64,000 nucleotides of DNA from Ryuthela nishihirai (Eukaryota; Arthropoda; Arachnida; Araneae; Heptathelidae), in assembly GCA_038380435.1 (NCBI GenBank), contig JAWZYU010000034.1, forward strand, positions 25,771,404-25,835,403, read 5' to 3'. Positions 45,911 to 55,754 of this stretch are shown here, in pieces. Both the position numbers and the translations under genes were made by a program. Each line of letters opens with the position of its first letter. Position 1 is the stretch's first letter. Below the pieces are notes generated by a model. That model was not told where the DNA came from, made no database searches, and saw nothing but the letters and a program-made list of their open reading frames with translations.

Positions 45911-46504
45911 TCAGTCAGATAATTCTGTCTCCTCTGCTCGTTTTTTTCCTAAAAGAGTACTGTTAGTTTCCAAAATAGCCTGTTTAAAATGGCCCCATTC
46001 TTCCTCAACTTCAGTAGTAAGGAAACCATGACTGCCATAATGACTAAGTAACCTATCATGGTACACTTCAGTTATAACTGTGTCTTTCAGAGCTTCAGTA
46101 TTAAAAGTAAACTTTTTAACCCTAGCACAACACTTTTTAAGTTTAAGTTTCAAGACACTTTTAACAAGGTAATGGTCAGATCCAATTTCAGCTCCCGTAT
46201 ATGCCCTGTTATTCCTAACAAAACTAGCCCATTTGCTGTTAATTAATATATAATCAATCATATTCTTATGCAGCCTATCAGGTGAGACCCATGTGTACTT
46301 ATGTATGTCGCGATGTTTGTAGTAAGTGTTAGTTATTCTGAAACCATTGAGTTTACTTACCTGTAGGAGACGTTGCCCATTGCCATTGTAGCTACCAATA
46401 CCAAAAGAGCCTATCACCCCTCCCCAAAGATTAGAGTCAGTACCAACTTTGGCATTGAAGTCACCTAGAACAAGGGTAATATCTCCTTTCTTGACAGAAT
46501 TCAA
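45911..46504 (-). pseudogene. RTE-like LINE APE endonuclease domain
   Basis: The frame shows LVLGDFNAKVG (catalytic Asp/Asn), NGNGQRLLQ, HKYTWVSPD, the active-site NMIDYILIN and the terminal IGSDHYLV with the His of the catalytic pair. It therefore holds the central and C-terminal parts of an APE-type endonuclease. The N-terminal glutamate region is missing, and the frame breaks upstream at about 46510. Confidence 0.8.
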
Positions 46505-46723
46505 AATATCCTGAAGTTATCCGTAAAACCTATCCTTCTCATCCTCATCGGCATCCTGAGTGGGGGCATAACAGCATTTAGGTCAACTACCAATATAATA
46601 TTTTTATATTTAAATGATTTTAAAATAATTTCCAGCTATATTAAAAATGTATCAACTAATCCGTTTTCGACTCAGTAAATCAATAATATCATATATCTAA
46701 AATCACGTGACCTGTAAATGGTA

Positions 46724-47072
46724 GCTAGACCTGCCGGTTCTGTGCATCATCACTAGGGATTGGTACACAGTGTGTACCAATCCCTAGTAATGTAGTAGCG
46801 ACATCTTAGAAGTACAGGAACAAAATTCTGTAGTCTTTAAAATAGTATCTTTAAAAAACAGAACTTAAAAAAAAGAAATGTTTACGTTATAGAGCAACGC
46901 GAAATAGAGCAGACATATTTAAAATCACATAAAATTTTGTAGTCACATTTTGAAATAAATTGAAATTAATAGTCATATGTTCAACAGACCTGTAAATGGT
47001 AACTAGGCGTAAACTGGAAGGAGAGCTGTGCACCAATCCCTAGTGATGATGCAGAGACCGGCCAGGTCTAGC
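46724..47072. mobile_element. Small TIR element (MITE-like)
   Basis: About 45-bp inverted ends: gctagacctgccggttctgt, then gcatcatcactagggattgg at the left, and the reverse complement with few changes at 47028-47072. 349 bp, AT-rich and non-coding. The left end runs directly into a 17-bp perfect palindrome (46752-46788). Lies between the two head-to-head LINE copies. Confidence 0.5.
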
Positions 47073-47079
47073 ACCTAAT

Positions 47080-47640
47080 GTCCGACCCCGCCTTCTCGTG
47101 GTGCAGGCCGTTAGTACCTTTCAAAAGAGATATTCTCTTTTGGAAGGGAACGGAAGGGAAGGGCTGCCAGTTCAGTATGGCCTACTGATCTGGTCATCTA
47201 TGGCCACTTTTTTCTTTTTTTTCAAACCCTGCTGAGGAGTGGTCAACTTCACAGGGTCCTGCTGCTGATCACTTATACCTATTAGACTGGACTTGTTTAT
47301 GGATTTGAGTTTGATTATGCATCCTGGACTTGGTGCACTGGTGAGCCTCTTTTGGGTAGTTGGAGAATCTGCTGCTGTGTTTTCTGTTTGCTTCTGAGTT
47401 GCCAGCCCTAAGTGAACAGAGGCATGGGATACCTTATATCACCTGGTGGATAATCCTAATCAGAGGCCATCGCAGGTACCTGAACCTTACTTAGCTAGTT
47501 GGGCATCGTCAATCCTAAACTGGAGTAATGTGTCTCAGTGATGCCATATGGCTCTTGAAAAAGTCCACTTGAAAAGGTGGTGCCTGAAGTTCCTACCAGC
47601 ATCGGTGACTTAAGCCTTTAGCAGAGGAGGAACAGGTCTT
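47080..47640 (+). other. Probable 5' region of an RTE-like LINE
   Basis: GC-balanced, no long frame, directly upstream of the endonuclease fragment on the same strand. Assigned as the LINE leader by position. A short inverted motif (aaaagagatattctctttt) lies at about 47127-47145. Confidence 0.4.
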
Positions 47641-48395
47641 TGCCCCATGCCTGCGATCAGGGGCTGTTTGATATTGTTGGCCCCCTTGTGATAACTATAG
47701 GGGTTGGTCTGCTGCTCAGCAGATATGCTAGTGATGCTCTTCTAGGATATGAGTGCATTAATGAAAGGTTTCTTACAGCAAAATTTCAGACAAATATTAA
47801 AGACTTGAATGTTATCTGCTGTTATGCTCCCACTGAGGATGCTGATGAGGATGAGAAGGATAGGTTTTACGGATAACTTCAGGATATTTTGAATTCTGTC
47901 ATGAAAGGAGATATTACCCTAGTTCTAGGTGACTTCAATGCCAAAGTTGGTACTGACTCTGATCTTTGGGGAGGGGTGATAGGCTCTTTTGGTATTGGTA
48001 GCTGCAATGGCAATGGGCAACGTCTCCTACAGGTAAGTAAACTCAATGGATTCAGAATAACTAATACATATTACAAACACCGCGACATACATAAGTACAC
48101 ATGGGTTTCACCTGATGGGCTGCATAGGAATATGATTGATTATATATTAATTAACAGCAAATGGGCTAGTTCTGTTAGGAATACCAGGGCATATAGGGGA
48201 GCTGAAATTGGATCTGACCATTACCTTGTTAAAAGTGTCTTCCAACTTAAACTTAAAAAGTGTTGTGCTAGGGTTAAAAAATTTACCTTTAATACTGAAG
48301 CTCTGAAAGATCCAGTTATAGATACAGCTTACCATGATAGGTTACTTAGTCATTATGTCAGTCATGGTTTGCTTAATACTGAAGTTGAGTATGAA
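47640..48395 (+). pseudogene. RTE-like LINE APE endonuclease (second copy)
   Basis: The frame at 47640-47876 has the N-terminal part (DLNVICCYAPTEDADEDEKD). A stop at the end of it precedes 47889-48398, with GDFNAKVG, HKYTWVSPDG, NMIDYILIN and GSDHYLV. It is clearly diverged from the minus-strand copy at 45911-46504 (for example NTRAYRG against NNRAYTG), so it is a separate insertion and not a mirror. Truncated by the fusion at about 48396. Confidence 0.8.
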
Positions 48396-48636
48396 TGATT
48401 ATAGATTTTCAAATAGGGTTATGAATAGTGTGCCTAAAGGCCTCAGAAAGAGTGGGAGTCCTAGGATGCGGTGGGTAGACAATGTCAAACAGGACCTTGT
48501 TAGAAATGGTGTGCAGTGGCCAGATGCAGTACATATAGCTCAGGACAGACTTGCTTGGAGAACTAAATTGCACGGTATTGTTAGACCTCCACAGCCCAGG
48601 GCTGCTTGAGGATGATGATGATGATGATGATGACCA
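48396..48636 (+). pseudogene. RTE-like LINE C-terminus with (GAT)n tail (mirror of 43984-44222)
   Basis: The frame NDYRFSNRVMNSVPKGLR to RPPQPRAA is almost identical to the end of the 44002-45381 protein on the other strand. It ends with gatgatgatgatgatgatgat. Belongs to the second palindrome arm. Confidence 0.85.
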
Positions 48637-49760
48637 AAATCTGGACTTAAATGAAAATTATAGCTTAGTGATGTAATATAAAACTTTATTTTATCCTAAT
48701 GGGATTTTATCATAAATTAATGGAAATACCAGAATAGACAGTTCACCTAGCTATACTGATCATATTTTTGTTCGGAATAGTTTGGTTTTGCAATATATCT
48801 TCTGCAATTAATAACCATTAGCAAATTATTTCAATAATAAAAAGGATCATCATTCAATATTATTAAATATCACTTATCCCAGGAATAATAACAAATTAAC
48901 ATCAAATAGGAATATTGAGAGGTTTTGCACATCTTTTAATTACAAAAAGTTCCATTTATGCATTATTAAAATTTATCAAATCATCATCATCCTCAAGTAG
49001 CCGTGGGCTACGGAGGTTCAACCAGACCGTGCAATTTAGTTCTCCAAGCAAGTCTGTCCTGAGCTACATCTGCTGCATCTAGCCACTGCACACCAATTCT
49101 AATAAGGTCCTCTTTGACATTGCCTGTCCACCGCATCCTAGGTCCCCCCCCCCCCCCGCCTCTTTCTGAGGCCTTTAAGCACACTGTTCATAACCCTATT
49201 CACCAATCTATCATTATCCATACGGGTAACATGGCCAAACCAACGGAGTCTCTCTCTGCACAATATGATAGCTAATAATAGCTTTAAATACGGCAAAATG
49301 TTTAATGGGGGAAAAACAAAACAAAAGAACATTGCAGAATTTAAAAAACATGATAAAGATTAAAGAGAAATTATACAAAAACATAAAAAATCCTTATAAT
49401 GTACTTTTGGAAAATGAGTACAACATTTCGCTAAATCTTCAAAGCTAATGATAAAATAGACTAAATAAATTTATTTTATTACTACATTTTACTCTTTCCA
49501 TGAATGATCGAAATGAGGAATGGAAGTTAATTAATAAAAATATCTGTTTTCAAAGGATAATGATATGATTGTAACGTTCAATGAAATGAATAATCAATGT
49601 ACAAATGCAGAGTTGATTATGAATTTTTAGATGGAAAGAGTTATATTAGTCACCATCATCTTATGACTTATTATTATTAACTAACTTGCCTGGTATACCA
49701 TATCATCTCACAATCAACCACAAATTATGACGATCAACAGAGTCGGAAGCCTTTTTGATG
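48397..49760 (-). repeat. Right arm of second palindrome
   Basis: Inverted partner of 42857-44222. Its inner edge is an abrupt fusion to a different RTE-like endonuclease fragment at about 48390-48397, with atgaatg-type microhomology. Its outer edge abuts the Polinton-like block at 49760. Confidence 0.9.
48977..49270 (-). pseudogene. RTE-like LINE, C-terminal scrap (mirror)
   Basis: Inverted copy of 43344-43640. Its C-run is a few bases longer (49143-49157), the main length difference between the arms. Confidence 0.8.
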
Positions 49761-49794
49761 AAAATTAAATGTTAAAAATTAATGTTAAAAAGAA

Positions 49795-49947
49795 ATGGTG
49801 AAATACGAAAAGCAAGATGGCATTTATAAAGTTGAAACCATTCTGAAAACTAGAGTGAAGAATAATAAAAAACAATATTATGTTAAATGGTTTGGTTATG
49901 ATAATACATTTAATTCCTGGGTCAAAGAACATAATCTTTTTAAATAA
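49795..49947 (+). CDS. Chromodomain piece, probable integrase C-terminus
   Basis: A 50-residue frame starting MVKYEKQDGIYKVETILK and containing QYYVKWFGYDNTFNSW, the classical chromodomain core with the aromatic cage region (Y...W...W) and the NSW motif. Chromodomains close the retrovirus-like integrases of Polintons and help target chromatin. Here the catalytic part would lie upstream but the palindrome edge at 49760 is only 35 bp away, so either the gene is cut or the start at 49795 is internal. The stop at 49945-49947 overlaps AATAAAG, six bases before the ATPase start. Confidence 0.7.
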   Translation: MVKYEKQDGIYKVETILKTRVKNNKKQYYVKWFGYDNTFNSWVKEHNLFK

Positions 49948-49949
49948 AG
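49943..49949 (+). promoter_or_regulatory. AATAAAG motif before the ATPase start
   Basis: AATAAAG overlaps the chromodomain stop codon and lies three bases before the ATG at 49953. The same heptamer recurs before the next genes. It could be a polyadenylation signal for the upstream gene, a late-promoter-like element, or both. Confidence 0.4.
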
Positions 49950-49952
49950 CAA

Positions 49953-50598
49953 ATGGAGATTCAAAATTTTGACTTTGAAGAAGATGAGAAATTCTTGAAC
50001 AGAAAGAAATTAGCACCTCTCTGGCCTTTTAGAATTTTAATCTGTGGTCCATCGAGCTCAGGGAAGACGAACCTTTTGTTGAACTTAATATATAAACATC
50101 TCTACTATAATAAAATCTTTTTATATGCCAAAGATTTAACCGAACCGAAATATCAGACGATTTGCACGAAATTTTGGAGAAAACATTTTGCGAAAAATTC
50201 TCAATTGCAACTTTCTCTGCCAGTAAAGAAGATATCGTCAAGGTCAACGAACTGGATCCCGACATGCAAATTTTAATTGTTTTCGACGATTTCGTAACGG
50301 AAAGAGATCAAAAACTCATCGAAGAATTATTCGTCAGAGGAAGGAAAAAGAACATATCATTGATTTACCTGCCACAGAGTTATTTTTCGACTCCGAAAGA
50401 CATTTGACTACAGTGTAATTATTTTATGTTCTTTAATATGCAGAAGAAGAGAGAAATGTTGCAGATACAAATGGATCATGCAACAGAAATCAGGATAGAT
50501 ATTTTTATGCAGTTTCAAAACCACACGATTTCTTATTAATCGATAAAAAAAAAACCAAGCACATGCCTCTCAAGTACAGAAAAAACTTTGGTAAATAA
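49953..50598 (+). pseudogene. FtsK/HerA-type genome-packaging ATPase (A32-like)
   Basis: The ATG at 49953 follows AATAAAGCA. The first frame (to 50276) holds the Walker A motif GPSSSGKT at residues 32-39. A frameshift at about 50140-50165 moves to the frame of 50162-50407, with Walker B ILIVFDDF, a basic RGRKKN segment and IYLPQSYFSTPKD. A TGA at 50405-50407 follows. C-terminal traces persist in other frames to the stop at 50596-50598, with a 10-A run at 50546-50555 as a likely slip site. The protein would pump DNA into capsids. Family assignment is firm from the motif pair; function here is lost. Confidence 0.82.
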
Positions 50599-50600
50599 AG
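50594..50600 (+). promoter_or_regulatory. AATAAAG motif abutting the fibre-like ORF
   Basis: AATAAAG overlaps the ATPase stop (TAA at 50596) and touches the ATG at 50601. Confidence 0.45.
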
Positions 50601-51580
50601 ATGAATTACTTGACAAAGTTTGGCGTCATCAGCTCTGAGACCGGTTCCGAAAGAGGACCAGCGGGAATTCCAGGTGTCGGTTTTAAATTGACACACGTTG
50701 GGGAATACGACATAAGTAATAAAAAATTGAGAAATGTCGCCAATCCCGAAGAGGGTTCGGACTCTGTGACAAAACAATATCTGCAACAAGAGTCAATTAC
50801 ATTGAATCACACGGGAAATTATGACGCAAATACTAAAAGAATAACGAATGTAGGCAGACCTATGGAAAATGAAGATGCCGCTATCATTCAATACGTTAAT
50901 AATACTTCTTTAATTTTTCGGAACAATCGCTACGATGCGCGAAATAAACAAATAATCAATGTTACTGAACCGTATGCAGATTATGGAGTAGTTACAAAAC
51001 GATATATGAAAAAAAAGAGCTCTTTGCAATGACGATGATAATTACGATGCAACAATAAACGCATTAAAAATCTTGCAGAATCGACCGATTCATCGAATGC
51101 CACTACGAAACACTACGTCGACAACTTGACCACTGTTCAAAACAGTCCAATGAATACATTGGTTAGAAATAAAGATGGGCTTTACGTTCCACGAAGCATT
51201 GCATTCGACGGGCATAGTTTCAATACAGAAAAAAAACAAATCCTTGATATTGCCGATCCCGAGTCGGATTCTGCTGCTGTAACTAAGGGATATTTGGAAA
51301 AAGTCGCATTAACAGGCGAGGATGTCTTTAATGCGAACAATAAGAGAATAGGAAACCTCGGGGAACCGAGGCACAACAGAAATGCGACAACAAAAAGTTA
51401 CGTTGATGGCTTGACAAAGTTAGATCCTAACCCATCCAACGCTCTGTTGAGAAATGAAAATGGACTTTTTGCATCAATTGGAGCAGTTTTAATGGCGATG
51501 CAAATGGAAAACGAATTACGAATGTTGGCACCCCAATTCTAAACAATGATGCTGCTACAAAACTATACGTTGATAAAAAA
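50601..51580 (+). pseudogene. Tail-fibre-like repeat protein
   Basis: The ATG at 50601 directly follows AATAAAG. After a short N-terminus a small collagen-like stretch (GPAGIPGVG) leads into at least seven repeats of about 35-40 residues. Each has the pattern N-x-(K)-x-I-x-N-[VL]-x-x-P-x(4-6)-A-x-T-K-x-Y-[VL]; examples are KKLRNVANPEEGSDSVTKQY and NKRIGNLGEPRHNRNATTKS. Bacteriophage tail fibres carry similar DAxTKxYV repeats that form trimeric shafts. Stops at 51030-51041 interrupt the frame, which then resumes (51126-51542). The last repeat is in a shifted frame after about 51490. A virion attachment role is inferred only. Confidence 0.6.
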
Positions 51581-51639
51581 TACTGTAATTTGCGTTACCT
51601 ATGGTGATAAAGAAGTGAAAAAAGACATATTGCAGTCTC

Positions 51640-51997
51640 ATCCAATTATACAGATAAACACAAAATTCGACCTACTAACGCCACCTATTTTCAAAGATAA
51701 TTACTATCTATGCATTTCTAATGGATATATAAGCAAGGCAATCTGCTACACAACAAATCCCTCTTTTATATAAATTATAGTATCAACTTGGACGATCAAA
51801 AATTCATTGAAGTAGTAAGACCACAACTTCAGCAGTTTTTTAATGTTATTCCACTAAACAAGAAATTTGACAGGAGTAACAAGATTAATGTTTCACTTGC
51901 TATACAGTATCCAGATCCAAAAGAAAGAAGAGAGATAGGTACCTGGAGGTCTTGTTTCAGACTTTCATCACTGGGTATATGTCTTTATTGTATATGA
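51640..51997 (+). pseudogene. Unidentified remnant, possibly the C-terminal head of the fibre-like protein
   Basis: Weakly open frames (51546-51773, 51788-51997) with KFIEVVRPQLQQFFNVIP and DRSNKINVSLAIQYPD. No family recognised. Position after the repeat protein and before the next AATAAAG-led ORF suggests it is the fibre C-terminal domain. Frames are broken. Confidence 0.35.
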
Positions 51998-52003
51998 ATA
52001 AAG
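51997..52003 (+). promoter_or_regulatory. AATAAAG motif abutting the coiled-coil ORF
   Basis: AATAAAG immediately precedes the ATG at 52004 and begins at the last base of the upstream TGA (51995-51997). Confidence 0.45.
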
Positions 52004-52722
52004 ATGAAAGATCTTAAGCAATTACACAGTATTAAAGATGAAATCTTGAAATCGCGAGTTACTACAAAATCGAAAATTGAAGACAGTATTTTGCGAGATG
52101 AATGAGTTAAGGAAACGCTCGAAGAATTTCACAAGCCAGTGGTCGAACGGTTAAAAGGTCTGGAAACTGTGCGTGGAGAAACCATGAAAAACATACAGGA
52201 TGTAGTGAAAACTTTAGAGCCAGAAGAGCCCACAGTGATGCCAGAAAAAACGTTCGTTTATAATCCAGATTCCAACTTGCAAGATGAAATATTAAACCAA
52301 TATAAACTAAAACTTCCGTGTGATATATTACAGGCGAGGAAACCCCATTCCTGAGCTGAAAGAAATGATTTACCAAACAATCGGGCATCTTCAGAAACTG
52401 GGGGCTACAGAAACCAAACGCTATGGTAGAACTACTGAGAAATATCGAATTATCGATAATCACATTGAGGCACTTAGAAAATATTTAAAGTCGATTAAAA
52501 TGATACTCACAGTAATAGAAAGTCAACAGTTTGGTTGGACTATACAAGAGTTTCGACGACATATGCGAAAAATTATCAATCTTGGTTGCCAGTAAACGAG
52601 CTGGAAACACCAGTACAGAAGTAGTAAATGAAATTGTCGAAATTTTGGATATTTTGCTAAAAAACGATATTATTGACAAAAAGGAACATAAGATTATGTT
52701 CGATAACATCGGTATTGTTTAG
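52004..52722 (+). pseudogene. Unidentified Polinton-type protein, coiled-coil-rich
   Basis: The ATG at 52004 immediately follows AATAAAG. The first segment (to 52354) is highly charged (KETLEEFHKPVVERLKGLE, MKNIQDVVKTLEPEEP) with heptad-like spacing, interrupted by one TGA at 52103-52105. It continues in a second frame (52320-52595: PIPELKEMIYQTIGHLQ, EKYRIIDNHIEALRKYLKS) and a third (52531-52722: LVASKRAGNTSTEVVNEIVE). Such helical proteins are usual neighbours of the ATPase and polymerase in arthropod Polintons, but I cannot assign a function. Confidence 0.45.
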
Positions 52723-52844
52723 AAATTTATTCTTGGACACACACTACAGTCATGTCTATTTCAACTTCCGATTACGGAAAAAAATTCGATGTTTCGCATT
52801 ATCGGACCATGATTTTTCGACCATGATTTTTAGCTACTGTATAT

Positions 52845-52851
52845 AATAAAG
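52845..52851 (+). promoter_or_regulatory. AATAAAG motif before the zinc-finger/polymerase block
   Basis: Fourth occurrence, in the intergenic region before the zinc-finger frames. No ATG abuts it, as the start of this gene is decayed. Confidence 0.35.
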
Positions 52852-53163
52852 AGGGTATAACTGCTAACTCAAAGATAAGCGCAACTATTCAATGTACCAA
52901 ATGTGGGGTATTTATTCGCAAATCCAATATCATATGGAAACTGCATGCACTTCTCGCACATTTGAAAAATGCGAATTTTGCAATCCAACTTTAACAGAAA
53001 AGACAATTACAATCATCATCTGAATCAATATCATATAAATAAAAGCAGTGCTTTTCGGAAGACGTTTCGCACATATAAAATTAATAACATAAATGTCAGA
53101 GAAGACATAAAAAGTTTTCTGGAGAAAAATAACAATAAATATAAACAAATAATTCTCAAGTAA
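52852..53163 (+). pseudogene. Zinc-finger N-terminal region upstream of DNA polymerase B
   Basis: Follows a fourth AATAAAG (52845-52851). Cys and His pairs are visible in short frames: CTKCG ... HALLAH, then a finger near 52969-53040 (NRKDNYNHHLNQYH). The frame of 52969-53163 ends in TAA at 53161-53163 and is the same frame as the following polymerase segment, so this stop alone separates them. It may be the N-terminus of the polymerase polyprotein or a small separate zinc-finger protein. Confidence 0.45.
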
Positions 53164-53802
53164 CTCAGTCAACCTCTAAAAGTAAGATTCATATTACAAA
53201 TAAAATTTAAAAAGCAAACGGATCCTGAAGGACAGAAAGAAATATGTGCACATTTTTCGACATGTAACGAAATAATCAGTTTGCCTACCTATCTCAATGA
53301 ATTACTAAAAAATGCTTATGAGAAAATTGATAACGACTTTGAAAATTTTATACAAAAGGGAAGTGGATGGGTGTTTGACAAAATAATTTCTATGGAAATT
53401 CAAATGTCTCAGTATAATGCTGTTGGCGCATCTGCTTTCGTAAATTTACCCGAACATTTGAAATCTACAAAAGGAATAGTGAATGTTAAAAACTACGACA
53501 ACAAATGTTTCTTGTGGGGAATATTATCAGCTCTACATCCTGCTAAAGGCAATCCGCAAAGTGTGGAAAAATATAAAATATTTGAAAACGTCTTAGACAC
53601 ATCTTCATTGACTTATTCAGTAACCGTCGATCAAATCCCGAAGTTCGAGGATTTAAATAATATTTCTATAAAAGTTTTCAATTTTAAGAAAGATGGTTTG
53701 CATACGTTATATATTTCACAGAATCCTGTTAAAGAACCCATACAACTTTTACTTTTAAAAGACGGCAATAATTCTCACTATTGTTGGATTAAAAAATATT
53801 AG
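53164..53802 (+). pseudogene. DNA polymerase B, N-terminal region with GSGW motif
   Basis: The frame (clearly open 53281-53802; TTG at 53281 is only where the open run was cut) contains QKGSGWVFDKIISMEIQMSQ and GIVNVKNYDNKCFLWGILSA, the conserved N-terminal region of Polinton/adintovirus-type polymerases fused to an endonuclease VII domain. A frameshift at about 53800 leads to a C2H2-like finger (CPYC ... H ... C, about 53845-53912) in the next frame. Confidence 0.7.
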
Positions 53803-55291
53803 TAGGGTTACAGCATACCTTTCAAGACATAATGGTAAATTCTATCCCTGCCCATACTGTCTTCATAATTTCACTCTCGACGATTTACTAAAGAATCACG
53901 TAGATATTTGCAAATCAAACACTTTTCAAACTATCAAGTTTCCCGAAGCGAAGAGTACGAAATTCCATACAATTCAAAACGGTTTGAACCACCCATATGT
54001 GATTTATTCAGACTTCGAATGCTTTTCAAAATGTAGAAGAATTGAGAATAATCCATGTAGGGTGCGAACTAAGTATTTAGTACCGTCAGGATTTGCATAT
54101 ATTATAGTTGGACCGGAAGGTAAACTGATCAAAACCAGAATGTACAGAGGGAAAAATGTAACAGAACAATTTTTGAATGAAATGATCGAAGCCGAATATT
54201 TGTTCAATGATTTGAAGAAAAGAAATGTTAAGATGACTGATTTTGATTGGCATATTTTTCCTGGAGCAAAATATTGTAATATTTCTGGGAAAATTCTAGG
54301 AACTGATAGAGTAAGGGACCACGATCACTTAACTGGAAAATACAGAGGTGCTGTTCACAACAAATGTAATCTTCAATACAAATTCTCACTTGAAATACCA
54401 GTGTTGTTTTATAATCTCAAAGGACTTGATGGTCACATTATAGTAAAAGATTTGTGGAAATTTAAAGATAAGAAGAAAATTTCTTGTATTCCACAAACTA
54501 CAGAAAAATATATATGCATTAAATTCGGTCAAATTAAATTTATTGATTCATTTATGTTCCTCAGCTCTTCACTGGATTCACTGTCGAAAAATGTGGAAAA
54601 TTTCTACATCCTAAGTCAATATTGTAGACAACATAATCTGAATGACTCACAGAAAGAACTTTTGAAAAGCAAAGGAAGTTTTCCATATGAGTACTTGCAA
54701 CAGAGTGATCAGTTTTTGCAAACGTCACTTCCATCCAAAGAGAATTTTCAAAACAATGAACAATACGAAAGAGCTCAAATTTTATGGAAAGCCTTTTCTA
54801 TTTCTACCTTTGCGGAATATCACGATCTGTACATGATCACTGATGTATTACTGCTAGGAGATATATTTGAAAACTACAGAAATTCGTGTATGAATAACTA
54901 CCAACTCGATCCTTGTCATTATTTTAGCTCTCCTGGCTTATCCTATGCTGCCTGTTTAAAAATGACAGAAATTGAGCTGGAACTTATAAAAGGTGATATG
55001 TATTTTTTCATAGAAAGAGCTCGGCGAGGAGGAATATCTTTAGTGTCTAAGAGGTTTGCAGAGGCCAACAATCCTTTAGTAGATCGATATGAGAGACGTA
55101 AACCACAAAACTATATCATGTATTTTGATGCAAACAATTTATATGGCTGGGCAATGTCTGAACCTCTTCCAACTGGTAATTTCAAATGGGTAAATGATAT
55201 TGACTTGTTTAATATTCCAGACGACAGCAAAAAGGGTTATTTCTTCGAAGTTGATCTAGAATATCCGGCACATTTATACGATTTACAATGA
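53803..55291 (+). pseudogene. Protein-primed DNA polymerase B with endonuclease VII-like insert
   Basis: The open frame 53984-55291 has 435 residues. Exonuclease motif I is YSDFE (residues 8-12). An endonuclease VII-like HNH block follows at 98-130 (RVRDHDHLTGKYRG, HNKC), but the second Cys of the first CxxC is Ser101. Exo II is YNLKGLDGH (143-151), Exo III YHDLYMITD (279-287), and polymerase motif A YFDANNLYGWAMS (380-392, Asp382). This order is typical of the Polinton polymerase that replicates the element from a terminal protein. The frame then shifts at about 55291 into that of 55299. Not functional as it stands. Confidence 0.85.
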
Positions 55292-55752
55292 TTTTCCATT
55301 GGCTCCTGAAAAATTGAAGCTCTCTGATAGTAATGTGTCATTCTTGATTCCAAATCTGTTCGACAAGCAAAATTATGTCGTTCACTATAGGTTACTTAAA
55401 CTCTATGTGGAACTGGGATTGAGGGTGAAACAGGTGCATAGAGTCTTGGAATTTGATCAAAAACCATGGCTGAAACCTTACATAGATTTTAATACAACAA
55501 AACGAATTAATGCCATAAATAATCTTGAAAAAGACTTTTTCAAACTAATGAACAATGCTATATGTGTCAAATGTTTAGAAAATAATAGCAAAGAGAATAA
55601 AATGCCACATTGTGAATACTGAAGAGAAGCTTAAAATATTAATTGCAAATACTAGGTAGGTTTCTTGTGTTAAACTTGCAGAAAATTTCGTAATTCTCCA
55701 TATGAAAAAGAAAAATATTATATTAGATAAACCATATTAATTGGTGTAACGA
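55292..55752 (+). pseudogene. DNA polymerase B, finger and motif B region
   Basis: Frame 55299-55622 contains KPWLKPYIDFNTTKR and KLMNNAICVKCLEN, where family members have a K...N...YGK-type motif B; the Tyr/Phe-Gly-Lys part is altered, which would damage nucleotide binding. Sequence after the stop at 55620 is still recognisable (LHMKKKNI) but has further stops to about 55740. Confidence 0.7.
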
Positions 55753-55754
55753 TT

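Larger units (their letters stand above)
43984..46600 (-). mobile_element. RTE-like LINE, longest copy in the window
   Basis: Minus strand: endonuclease (46504 down to 45911), linker and RT start (45766-45314), RT (45381-44002), and a (gat)n tail seen as tcatcatcatcatcatc at 43981-43999. No ORF1 is visible. The 5' end stops near 46600. APE endonuclease plus RT, a short 3' UTR and a trinucleotide tail point to the RTE clade; this was not tested by phylogeny. Confidence 0.8.

Noticed and set aside
47640..48395. This endonuclease copy as the mirror of 45911-46504 in the second palindrome
   Set aside because: Coordinate sums shift by about 1.78 kb and the residues differ at many positions, unlike the near-identical flanking arms; it is a separate LINE copy.
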